From a candidate division WOR-3 bacterium (GTDB lineage: Bacteria; Hydrothermota; Tepidihabitantia; Tepidihabitantales; Tepidihabitantaceae): a DNA stretch of 64,000 nucleotides. Shown piece by piece: positions 8,019 to 15,788 of this stretch; within the stretch, counting starts at the first letter, position 1; every line of letters starts with the position of its first letter. Both the position numbers and the translations under genes were made by a program. The notes beneath the pieces are model-generated. The model did no database searches. It was not told the DNA's origin and was given only the letters and a program-made list of their open reading frames with translations. The stretch covers positions 374,852-438,851 of the forward strand of contig JBDRTY010000001.1 of assembly GCA_039801085.1 (NCBI GenBank), written 5' to 3'.

Positions 8019-8837
8019 TCAGTCCGCGAGGGGGATGAAGCGCCAGGTGATGGTATCGGGCTGGACCTCAAAGAGGAGAAATCCGGCTTCCCCGAAGTCC
8101 AGCGCCCGGGAGACCGCACCGGTGAGGAGGTGGCTGGTGCTGTCAATCTGCTGGTGGCGCAGGCCATGGATGTGCCCCGCACACCAGGCATACACCCGAT
8201 ATTTGCGCAGCAGGCTGAGCAGTTTTGCCCGTTCCGCAACCGAACCGAGCCGGAAGATGGAGGGGGTCTGGTCATCATAGAGCGGGAAGTGGGTGATGAT
8301 AATTTTGTATTTCTCCGGTGAGCTGAGTTCGGTCTCAAGCCAGCGGAACTGGGTGGCGCCTAATCTGCCTTCGCCGGTATCAAGGAAAATCAGCTTCAGG
8401 TGCAGGCCGGGGCGGATCGCATAGCAGGAGGGACCGAACCGGGTCTGATAATAATCCCAGCTGTTCGGCCGGTAGAGGTCGTGGTTGCCAAGCGTGACAT
8501 AGAAGTGCCGGTTTGTGTGCTGGAACAGATAGAGCACCGAGTCATATTCGGCAGTGGTGCCATGGTCGGTCAGATCACCGGCAGCACAGAAGAAGCTGAT
8601 ATTCAGGGAATCAAGGCACCGGACAAAGGTCTGCCAGTAACTGCCTGCCGGCTTGCCGATATGCAGGTCACTGAAAACGGCAAAACGCAGGGTATCGGGA
8701 AATGTTTCGGGTAGCAGGATGCAGTCCAGACTCTGCCGGACCCGGGTTTCAACATCAGGATGAAGCAGGACCGCCCGCGGGTCAATTTCACAGCCGGCAG
8801 TGATTAACAGTAGCAGGCAGAAAAGCCTATTTGCCAT
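8019..8837 (-). CDS. Lipoprotein metallophosphoesterase (calcineurin-like)
   Basis: A protein of 272 residues. The N terminus (MANRLFCLLLLITAGC) is a lipoprotein signal with lipobox ITAGC, so Cys16 is probably lipidated. The metal-binding motifs of the calcineurin-like phosphoesterase superfamily are all present and in order: FSDLHIG, AAGDLTDHG, TLGNHDLY, ITHFPLYD and AGHIHG. It should be a two-metal phosphoesterase at the cell envelope; the substrate is unknown. It overlaps the upstream beta-barrel gene by 11 bp, so the two are translationally coupled. No active-site residue appears to be missing. Confidence 0.88.
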   Translation of the reverse strand: MANRLFCLLLLITAGCEIDPRAVLLHPDVETRVRQSLDCILLPETFPDTLRFAVFSDLHIGKPAGSYWQTFVRCLDSLNISFFCAAGDLTDHGTTAEYDSVLYLFQHTNRHFYVTLGNHDLYRPNSWDYYQTRFGPSCYAIRPGLHLKLIFLDTGEGRLGATQFRWLETELSSPEKYKIIITHFPLYDDQTPSIFRLGSVAERAKLLSLLRKYRVYAWCAGHIHGLRHQQIDSTSHLLTGAVSRALDFGEAGFLLFEVQPDTITWRFIPLAD

Positions 8838-9480
8838 ACTTCACCCCGATCTCTGCCCGGAGCGCTGACGGATAGATCAATCCGGTGGAGAAACCGTTAA
8901 ACGCCAGTCGCGCCCTGCCAACGAGCTGCCACCGGGGAGTGAACCGGTAAGCGCCGTCAAGACTGATGGGAAACTGCTGGGGATTGAGGATTTCGAGCCG
9001 GTCAAGGTTGGTGAGTCGGGCGGTCAGGCCGAACTTTGGTGTCTCCAGCAGACGCCAGCCGAACCGGTAGATGATGTTCCACTCATTCATTCCCGGCGCA
9101 GGCAGACGCCGGCAGATGCCCAGACCCAGTTCCAGCCGGGATAGCGGTTCAACCTGCACCAGTCCGAACAGCCGGTTCTCGGATGTATTCCAGCCGGTCC
9201 AGCGCTGGTGCTGAAAGCCGGCGTCCATCCGGGGACTGAGAAAGCCGGGAAGTTTCAGCCCGCCGGTCAGGGCAAAGCCGGCAGGACCCGGATGCTCGAT
9301 GAAGCTGAAACCGGCAGTGCAATCAAGCGTAAGCAGGTTGAACAGCTCGGCGGTCAATCCGGCATTGAGCAGGCATTTTGCCTCAACACCGGTCTCGCCC
9401 TGATAGCCGAGTGCGAGATCGGCATTCAAGCCGGGTGCGGGCAGGAGCGTCAGCATTACCACCACCGGCAGACTGAGCAC
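8827..9480 (-). CDS. Predicted outer-membrane beta-barrel protein
   Basis: A protein of 217 residues with GTG start at 9480. The N terminus is hydrophobic (LSLPVVVMLTLLPAPGLNA) and fits a signal peptide. The rest alternates hydrophobic and polar residues with frequent Gly, Trp and Arg (for example LELGLGICRRLPAP, RFGWRLLETPKFGLTARL), as in outer-membrane barrels. No family recognised. It is the first gene of a two-gene unit with the lipoprotein phosphoesterase. The promoter -10 box ends 5 nt before the GTG, which suggests a leaderless mRNA. Confidence 0.65.
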   Translation of the reverse strand: MLSLPVVVMLTLLPAPGLNADLALGYQGETGVEAKCLLNAGLTAELFNLLTLDCTAGFSFIEHPGPAGFALTGGLKLPGFLSPRMDAGFQHQRWTGWNTSENRLFGLVQVEPLSRLELGLGICRRLPAPGMNEWNIIYRFGWRLLETPKFGLTARLTNLDRLEILNPQQFPISLDGAYRFTPRWQLVGRARLAFNGFSTGLIYPSALRAEIGVKYGK

Positions 9481-9485
9481 GATAT

Positions 9486-9514
9486 GATTTAACCGGACGG
9501 CGGGGCGATGTCAA
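9486..9514 (-). promoter_or_regulatory. Promoter for the barrel-phosphoesterase unit (leaderless)
   Basis: Minus strand: TTGACA (9514-9509), 17-bp spacer, TAAATC (9491-9486), then 5 nt to GTG 9480. It lies back to back with the divergent promoter at 9524-9552; the two -35 boxes are 9 bp apart. Confidence 0.55.
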
Positions 9515-9523
9515 ATCGGATGC

Positions 9524-9552
9524 TTGACAGAATCGGGAAGGCGGGTTAAAAT
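9524..9552 (+). promoter_or_regulatory. Promoter for the 9576 propeller gene
   Basis: TTGACA (9524-9529), 17-bp spacer, TAAAAT (9547-9552). A leader of about 16 nt remains, with AGGAGG placed for ATG 9576. Confidence 0.7.
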
Positions 9553-9575
9553 CTGAATGTCAACCAGGAGGTGGT

Positions 9576-11897
9576 ATGAAACAGGCGGCAGTTTTTTCTG
9601 CCCTGCTGGTGAGTGTCCTTACCGCCCAGTGGCTGGAGCGGTATATCTATTTCGGCGATTCGCTGAACGGACCGTATGCACCGGACCGGATATTTTACAA
9701 CCCCGGTAATAACAATGTCTTTGTGTTCGGCGATGACTGGGGGGTGCTGGTGTTTGACGGTGTGTCCGGCAGAAAGATCGCCCGGATTGACCTGCCCGAT
9801 TATCCTGCCGGCTTCTGTTACCACCCGCAGGCAAACAAGCTCTATGTTGCGGGCACGGAGGTGGTGGTGATTGATGCTGCCGCCTGCCGGATCATCCGGA
9901 CGATCAGTCCGGGTTATACTACCGAGCACATCTGCTATAATCCGGCGAACAACCGGGTTTATGCCGCGGGTGGCAATCTGCTCAGCGTCATTGATGCTGT
10001 CAGTGATACGCTGATTATGAGTGTCGGTCTGCCCGGTAGGGCAGCAGCGGTCGCCTGTGCCCCGCGAGTGAACAAGGTCTACTGTGTGATGACCAATGAA
10101 AGGGTGGCGGTATTTGACTGCGACCAGAACCGGGTGATCAGAACCTTCTATACCGGTGCCGGTCCCTATACGACACTTTATAATGAGCAGACCAACCGGC
10201 TTTATATCGCTGAGGGTTATGATGAGGACATTGCGGTGGTGGACTGTGAACGGGATTCGGTGCTCCGGTGGCTCGTTGCCGGCTACGAGCCGCACCGGCT
10301 GTGCCTGAATCCGGTCAGCGGAAAATTTTACTGTGCGGATGGTGATGGAAACTGGTTCGGCATCTACGATGCCCGGGCCGATACCCTGATCCGGTGGCTT
10401 TATCTCGGTGAGGAGGTGCAGGGCGGGATGGTCTGGGATTCAATTGACAATCTGGTCTATGTGTCGCTCACTGATCGTGACAGTCTGGCAGTGATTGACG
10501 GGGTCACCGATGAGCTGGTCCGGCAGGTGCCGACACCGGGGCGGGAGCCGTCCGGCCTGGCATACAATCCGCGTCAGAATCTGGTTTACTGTGCGGAGAC
10601 AGGAAGTGACCGTGTGACATTTTACGATGGAAGAACGAGTGCAGTGGTGGGCGAAGTATCGACCGAAGTTCCCGGAGCTTCAAAGCTGGTCTATATTTCC
10701 GCTACCGACCGGGTTTACTGTCTTGTTCACAGTGATAGCATCTTTCCCGTAGACTGCGCTACCGGCCGGATTGGTGTTCCGATTGAGCTGCCGTTTTCCC
10801 CGGATGAGCTGATTGAGGTTGCCGAGGTTAACCGGGTGTATCTGTTTCCGATGTGGGGAGAGGCGATCGCGGTGATTGAAATTGCAGGGGATACGCTCAG
10901 CAAAATCATCCCCGTGTCCGGAGTTCCGTTACAGCCGGTGCGGGCAACCGGGCAGAACCGGATCTATTTTGTCCTGTATGAACAAAGGACCGGGTTTTAC
11001 GGTTTGAACTGTGTTACCGACTCAATTGATGAATCTGTGATCACCGATTCCTTTCCTGCGCTGCTCGGCTATGCTGCCGGACGCCTCTACTTTGCGGAAG
11101 GCGCTGGTACCCGCCGGCTGGTCGCCTATGATGTTGCCGGGCGCCGGCGAGTGGCGGAGATCAGTCCGGGCTGCTATCCGCAAGCGCTGTATCCGCTGCC
11201 GGGACTGAATCTGGTGGCGGTGTCCTCCCGGTTTCAGGATTCGCTGGTGTTCATTGACTGTTCAACCCATACGGTTACCGGGGCGCTGCGTTTCCGTTAC
11301 GGTTTCTATTATTTGATTTACAATCCGGCGAACCGCCGGCTCTATCTTCCGGCATACGGTGATACAATGTATGTGGTCGATCCGGTCCTGCCGGCAGTGG
11401 TGGATACGGTGGCGGGCGATTTTGCCGGTCCGTGCCGGGCAGTGGATACGATTGCGAGCAAGCTCTACTTTGGTGACGAGCACCGGGTGACAGTTTTTGA
11501 CTGTCAGAGCAACCGGATTGTGGTTGTGATTCCGCTTCCGGGTTTGGCTTCGGGGTGTGCCTTCAGTCCGCCGAACCGGCGGATGTTTTTCAGTGTGTCG
11601 GGGGTTGGCGGGCTGGCGGTCATCCGGGATACGACAATGGTGGGTATCGGCGAACAGAGATCGGTTTTAAGCGACAGCCGTTCTCTGCCAACCGTGGTGT
11701 GCCGCCGGCTGAATCTTCCTCTTGAGTTTCAGGCTCCGGGCCGGCAGTTCTATCTTGCTGACCCGGCAGGCAGGCGGGTGCAGGTGCTCAAACCGGGGGT
11801 TAACGAGCTGGACCGACTGGCATCAGGAGTTTATTTTATCGTCAGCAGCAACCGGCAGGAGCAGGCACAAATCCGGAGGCTGATTATCGTCCGGTAA
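9576..11897 (+). CDS. Large secreted YVTN beta-propeller protein with sorting module
   Basis: A protein of 773 residues. The ATG follows AGGAGGTGGT and opens a signal peptide (KQAAVFSALLVSVLTAQ). About fourteen repeats of some 43 residues follow, each with a strand such as NRVYAAGGNLLSVIDA, NKVYCVMTNERVAVFDC or NRLYIAEGYDEDIAVVDC; this count would allow two seven-bladed propellers. The last 75 residues carry the sorting-like module (LADPAGRRVQVLKPG, LASGVYFIV, final RRLIIVR). Likely an extracellular binding or scaffold protein. It stands alone under its own promoter. Confidence 0.88.
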   Translation: MKQAAVFSALLVSVLTAQWLERYIYFGDSLNGPYAPDRIFYNPGNNNVFVFGDDWGVLVFDGVSGRKIARIDLPDYPAGFCYHPQANKLYVAGTEVVVIDAAACRIIRTISPGYTTEHICYNPANNRVYAAGGNLLSVIDAVSDTLIMSVGLPGRAAAVACAPRVNKVYCVMTNERVAVFDCDQNRVIRTFYTGAGPYTTLYNEQTNRLYIAEGYDEDIAVVDCERDSVLRWLVAGYEPHRLCLNPVSGKFYCADGDGNWFGIYDARADTLIRWLYLGEEVQGGMVWDSIDNLVYVSLTDRDSLAVIDGVTDELVRQVPTPGREPSGLAYNPRQNLVYCAETGSDRVTFYDGRTSAVVGEVSTEVPGASKLVYISATDRVYCLVHSDSIFPVDCATGRIGVPIELPFSPDELIEVAEVNRVYLFPMWGEAIAVIEIAGDTLSKIIPVSGVPLQPVRATGQNRIYFVLYEQRTGFYGLNCVTDSIDESVITDSFPALLGYAAGRLYFAEGAGTRRLVAYDVAGRRRVAEISPGCYPQALYPLPGLNLVAVSSRFQDSLVFIDCSTHTVTGALRFRYGFYYLIYNPANRRLYLPAYGDTMYVVDPVLPAVVDTVAGDFAGPCRAVDTIASKLYFGDEHRVTVFDCQSNRIVVVIPLPGLASGCAFSPPNRRMFFSVSGVGGLAVIRDTTMVGIGEQRSVLSDSRSLPTVVCRRLNLPLEFQAPGRQFYLADPAGRRVQVLKPGVNELDRLASGVYFIVSSNRQEQAQIRRLIIVR

Positions 11898-11919
11898 AGC
11901 AGATAGCGGGCAAGTAAAC

Positions 11920-11947
11920 TTGACTTTGATTTTTGACCGGTTATTTT
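11920..11947 (+). promoter_or_regulatory. Promoter for the tryptophanase-nitrilase operon
   Basis: TTGACT (11920-11925), 16-bp spacer, TATTTT (11942-11947). A leader of about 50 nt with AAGGAG precedes ATG 12003. Confidence 0.55.
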
Positions 11948-12002
11948 TCTGAGTGCACACGCGTCCGGGGTTTTCTCAGTCAGAAATGCCAAGGAGTGAA
12001 CA

Positions 12003-13679
12003 ATGACCGATAATAATATTGATTTTTTCATTTCCCGGTTTGAGGAGCTGTTCAGTCTTGCACCTCAGCCCGGAAGGTATTTTCAGCCCCGTGCCTACCG
12101 GAATGCGGCGGTCCGGTTCCGTGCCCATACCGGTCATGACTGTGAGCAGGTTCGGCATTTTTTCAATACGACCGGCTGTCCCCTGCATTCAGTGCGGGCG
12201 CGGCGGGAACTGGTAGAAAAAACCGGACTGAATCCGTTTCTCTATCCGGCGCAGCTCCTGCCCGGTTGTGACCTGCTTTCTGACTCCGGCACCACCACCA
12301 TGACCATGGAGCAGTGGGCGCAGCTGCTTCTGGGCGATGAGGCTTACGGCTCAAATGAGGGGTATTATGAACTGAATGAGCAGATCGGGAGAACCTTTGG
12401 TTCCCAGTGGCAGCAGGAGCTGACAAGTACCGTTCAGACGCTTTTTATCTTCCACCAGGGCCGGGCGGCTGAGCATGCGCTGTTTTCTAATCTGTCCCGG
12501 ATGCTGGGACAGCGGGATGTTCCGCCTCTTGTCGAGGTGCTGAACGGGGTTGCTGATCGGACCGGTGTTTTTGCCCGGCTGAGACGGGCGGCAGAACGGG
12601 TGCGGAAAAGGAGCGGTGCGGAACCGAGGTTTGTTATTCCGAGTAACGGCCATTTTGACACGACCGAAGCCAATATCGCCGACTGCAGTATCGTTCCGCT
12701 GAATCTCAACTGTGATGAGCACCGGCAGAATGATGAGCAGTTTCCGTTCCGGGGTAATATCAATCTCGGTGAGCTGGCGGAACTGCTGGACCGGATTCCT
12801 CAGCACATCCCGCTGGTCTATCTCACAATCACCAATAATACCGGCGGGGGGCAGCCGGTCTCAATGGCAAATATCCGGGCGGTGCGGGAGCTGACCCGGC
12901 AGAAAAATATCCCGTTCTTTTTTGATGCCTGCCGTTTTGCGGAAAACGCCTGGTTCGTCCGGGAACGGGAACCTGAGTTTCGAAATAAAGATGTTGCCGA
13001 AATCGTCCGGCAGATGTTTGAATACCCGGACGGGTTTCACATCAGTCTGAAAAAGGACGGGCTGGCAAATATCGGTGGCGCGCTGGTAATCCGGCCGGAC
13101 GGACTTTTTGCCCGGCTGGCCGATTATCAGCAGATTCTGCCCCGGCTCACCGATTATCAGATTCTGACTGAGGGTCATCCGACTTATGGCGGACTGGCGG
13201 GCAGAGACCTGAAGGCGATCGCCGAAGGGCTGCGGATGGTGGTGCGGAACGAGTATCTGTTTGCCCGGGTTGAGCAGGTCCGGCGTTTCGCAGAACGGCT
13301 TGCCAGTGATGGCATTCCCGTGCTCAAACCCGCAGGCGGCCATGCGGTCTATCTGGATGTGGACCGGTTCTTTGATGGTGTTCCGGTTCAGGACCGTGAC
13401 TATCCCGGAGTGGCGCTGGTGGCGCTGCTGCTTGTTGCCGGACACCGGCTGTGTGAGCTGGGGGTCTACGCCTTTGAGCTTGAGGATGTGACTCCACCGC
13501 GCAACAACTTTGTGCGGGCAGCGGTGCCCCGGCTTGCCTATGAGGACCAGGACCTGTCTGCCTGTGCGGAAGCGGTCCGGCTCGTTTATGAACACCGGGC
13601 ACGCATTCCCAAAGTTGAGGTAGTTTACGGTGCCGGACTGCTCCTGCGCCATTTCAAGAGCCGGTTCCGGTTTGTCTGA
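12003..13679 (+). CDS. tnaA: Tryptophanase-family beta-eliminating lyase
   Basis: A protein of 558 residues, some 85 longer than E. coli tryptophanase; the excess is an N-terminal extension of about 50 residues and an insertion near residues 165-200. PLP-enzyme landmarks are conserved: GDEAYGSNEGYYEL, HQGRAAEHAL, NNTGGGQPVS, FFDACRFAENA (Asp binding the pyridine N) and ISLKKDGLANIGG (Schiff-base Lys). The C-terminal LLRHFKSRF keeps the His that aligns with E. coli TnaA His463, where tyrosine phenol-lyase has Phe, so tryptophan to indole, pyruvate and ammonia is the favoured reaction. Cytosolic. Tyrosine phenol-lyase activity cannot be excluded. Followed 2 bp later by a nitrilase-family gene. 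Confidence 0.85.
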   Translation: MTDNNIDFFISRFEELFSLAPQPGRYFQPRAYRNAAVRFRAHTGHDCEQVRHFFNTTGCPLHSVRARRELVEKTGLNPFLYPAQLLPGCDLLSDSGTTTMTMEQWAQLLLGDEAYGSNEGYYELNEQIGRTFGSQWQQELTSTVQTLFIFHQGRAAEHALFSNLSRMLGQRDVPPLVEVLNGVADRTGVFARLRRAAERVRKRSGAEPRFVIPSNGHFDTTEANIADCSIVPLNLNCDEHRQNDEQFPFRGNINLGELAELLDRIPQHIPLVYLTITNNTGGGQPVSMANIRAVRELTRQKNIPFFFDACRFAENAWFVREREPEFRNKDVAEIVRQMFEYPDGFHISLKKDGLANIGGALVIRPDGLFARLADYQQILPRLTDYQILTEGHPTYGGLAGRDLKAIAEGLRMVVRNEYLFARVEQVRRFAERLASDGIPVLKPAGGHAVYLDVDRFFDGVPVQDRDYPGVALVALLLVAGHRLCELGVYAFELEDVTPPRNNFVRAAVPRLAYEDQDLSACAEAVRLVYEHRARIPKVEVVYGAGLLLRHFKSRFRFV

Positions 13680-13681
13680 GG

Positions 13682-14479
13682 ATGCGGGTCGGTTTCTATC
13701 AGTTTGAGCCCAGACCCAGAGCGATGGAGGAAAATTTGAACCGGATCTTTGAGCGGTTGAAAGGAGTAAGCGCTGATCTGATTGTGCTGCCGGAGTTGTG
13801 TCTGAGCGGATATCTGTTTGCCAGCCGGGAGGAGCTTGCCCGTTATGCGCTTGCGGTGCCGGATGCACCGGTCTGCAACCGGCTGGTTAACTTCTGTGCG
13901 GAGAAAAATCTCAGTCTGGTGCTCGGTGCCGCCGAAAAGGCGGGTGCCTGTATTTTTAATTCCGCGCTGCTTTTCACCCCGACCGGCTCAATTCATGTCT
14001 ACCGGAAGGTGCATCTGTTCAACGACGAGAAGGATCTTTTTGATCCCGGTGATCTGCCGTTTCCGGTGTTCAGAATTGATGCGGTTACGGTGGGGCTGCT
14101 GGTGTGCTTTGACTACTTTTTCCCGGAGAGCGCCCGATCGCTCCTGTTGCGGGGTGCGCAGATTGTCTGCCATCCGGCAAATCTGGTGCTGAATTATGCC
14201 CAGTCAATGACCATCACCCGGGCACAGGAGAACCGGGTCTTCTGGATTTTAGCCAACCGCACTGGCACTGAAGCGCTGGGCAGCCGGGTGATGAATTTTA
14301 CCGGTCAGAGTCAGATCATCAGTCCAGAAGGAACAGTGCTTGCCCGCGCCGGTGCTGAAGCTGAAGACCTGCAGATTGTGGATATTAATCCCGCGCTGGC
14401 ACTGAACAAGACGGTTACCCCGCGCAATGATCTGATCGCCGACCGCCGACCCGGGCTCTATTTTCCCGGAGCAGGATGA
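13682..14479 (+). CDS. Carbon-nitrogen hydrolase (nitrilase superfamily)
   Basis: A protein of 265 residues. The Glu-Lys-Cys catalytic triad is visible: Glu in VLPELCLSGY, Lys in VYRKVHLFNDE and Cys in LLVCFDYFFPE. A further conserved stretch is FTGQSQIISPEGTVLA. The family hydrolyses amides, nitriles or N-carbamoyl compounds; the sequence alone does not set the substrate. The gene starts 2 bp after the tryptophanase stop, so the two are one operon, and an amino-acid catabolic or nitrogen-release role is the natural guess. Its 3' end overlaps the convergent serpin gene by 22 bp. Confidence 0.85.
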   Translation: MRVGFYQFEPRPRAMEENLNRIFERLKGVSADLIVLPELCLSGYLFASREELARYALAVPDAPVCNRLVNFCAEKNLSLVLGAAEKAGACIFNSALLFTPTGSIHVYRKVHLFNDEKDLFDPGDLPFPVFRIDAVTVGLLVCFDYFFPESARSLLLRGAQIVCHPANLVLNYAQSMTITRAQENRVFWILANRTGTEALGSRVMNFTGQSQIISPEGTVLARAGAEAEDLQIVDINPALALNKTVTPRNDLIADRRPGLYFPGAG

Positions 14480-15648
14480 ACGACCGTGCCGATGAAGAGA
14501 ATTGTGCCGGTCGTGTTGTCCTGAATCAGAAACAGAAAGGGCCGGTTGAAAACCAGATTGAAACTGTTTACCGGAATTGCGGTCATCACCATTTCCACTG
14601 AGGTCACCGCTGCCGCTTCCGTGCCCTCCTCATTGACTTCAATGAAGCTTTTGTGCTTGACATCACCGATTGCCAGGCGCGGCTGGGAACACATGGCGGA
14701 AAAGTCTGCCCGGTTGAGGTCAAAAGCCAGTCCCATACCCAGCTGGCTCAGTGCCGGTTTCAGGCTCTGTTCATACTCAATCCGGAAGCGCGGCAGGGCA
14801 ATTTCTCCCTGGCGGGAGGCAAACCGGGCACGCCAGGCAGACCAGTTTTCCGGTGTGAGCTGTTTGAGCAGTGCCGGCAGGCCCGTTTTTTCTTCCGGCA
14901 GGAGTAGAAACATGCTGATTTTGCCCTGACCGTAGGGCAGTTCCACCGCTTCAAAGCCGGCGCCGGCAAAATAGCTGAACTTTCCGGACCGGTGCATCAT
15001 CTGGACCCTGACCGTGCGATTGTCCGGCAGATAGAAGATATCTTCGGCAGTCAGCTGGGGGTCAAAGGGCTGCTGCCACTTGCCCTTGAAATAGACCGCA
15101 TTGATCAGAAACAGCGCATGTTCGGGGTTGATCCGGCTGATGATCGAGCGGATTTTATCGTGGGTCCTGCGGCTGACCCAGCTGTTGATCCGGCTGGCAG
15201 CATCGGGTGAGTTGAAGTCAAGGGTGAACAGTTCGGCTGAGTAGAAGTGCTGCAGTTTCCGCCGGAAGACAGATTTGAAGGCAATCCCGTGCCGTGCCCA
15301 GATTGAATTTGCAATTTCCAGTGTTATATTCCGTCGGGCGGTAATCAGGGAATCGAGAAGGTTTTTCTCCCCGGCATTGAGCTCCTCAGTGCGGGTGCCG
15401 GATAATGACAGTGTCTTCAGTATCACATTCTTTGTTTCGCCTGCAGCTCCAGTTGCGGTCATTGTCAGTGCGGTAGCGATTGAATAGGGGGAGATGAGCA
15501 GATTTTCCGCCGGCTGGACCGCGGCAAGTTCATTCACCAGGGCAAAGCCAAAGCGGTTCTTGGCTGCCGCTAACAGCTCCGGTGCAACCGGCGGGTTGGC
15601 ACCGCGGAGCGGGGAGCTGAAAAGTGAAAGCAGTAATAAAGTGTACAT
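14458..15648 (-). CDS. Secreted serpin (serine protease inhibitor)
   Basis: A protein of 396 residues. ATG 15648 is chosen because it opens directly on a signal peptide (MYTLLLLSLFSSPLRGA) and lies 6 nt after a -10 box; a longer frame to 15729 adds residues with no signal character. Serpin landmarks are clear: NLLISPYSIATALTMT, LINAVYFKGKWQQPFD, and the signature-like FNRPFLFLIQD. The hinge of the reactive loop is EEGTEAAAVTS, the small-residue pattern of inhibitory serpins. Counting from the P17 Glu places P1-P1' at Thr-Ala within VMTAIPV, which suggests a protease with small or medium S1 preference; this is an inference. It would protect the cell surface or its exported proteins from proteolysis. 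Confidence 0.92.
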   Translation of the reverse strand: MYTLLLLSLFSSPLRGANPPVAPELLAAAKNRFGFALVNELAAVQPAENLLISPYSIATALTMTATGAAGETKNVILKTLSLSGTRTEELNAGEKNLLDSLITARRNITLEIANSIWARHGIAFKSVFRRKLQHFYSAELFTLDFNSPDAASRINSWVSRRTHDKIRSIISRINPEHALFLINAVYFKGKWQQPFDPQLTAEDIFYLPDNRTVRVQMMHRSGKFSYFAGAGFEAVELPYGQGKISMFLLLPEEKTGLPALLKQLTPENWSAWRARFASRQGEIALPRFRIEYEQSLKPALSQLGMGLAFDLNRADFSAMCSQPRLAIGDVKHKSFIEVNEEGTEAAAVTSVEMVMTAIPVNSFNLVFNRPFLFLIQDNTTGTILFIGTVVHPAPGK

Positions 15649-15654
15649 ATTAAA

Positions 15655-15684
15655 ACAATATGAGGTCTCAAGCCGGCAAGTCAA
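15655..15684 (-). promoter_or_regulatory. Promoter for the serpin gene (leaderless)
   Basis: Minus strand: TTGACT (15684-15679), 18-bp spacer, TATTGT (15660-15655), then 6 nt to ATG 15648. No Shine-Dalgarno is present. Confidence 0.5.
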
Positions 15685-15717
15685 ATCCACGCCATGATCA
15701 TAACAGGATCGACGCTC

Positions 15718-15745
15718 TTGACTTGTCAATTATGCCGGTTATGAT
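15718..15745 (+). promoter_or_regulatory. Promoter for the acyl-CoA synthetase gene
   Basis: TTGACT (15718-15723), 16-bp spacer, TATGAT (15740-15745). A leader of about 36 nt with GAAAGGTGG precedes ATG 15789. Confidence 0.6.
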
Positions 15746-15788
15746 ATCTGTTCCGCATCAAATTAAAAAAAGAAAGGTGGTATAAGTT

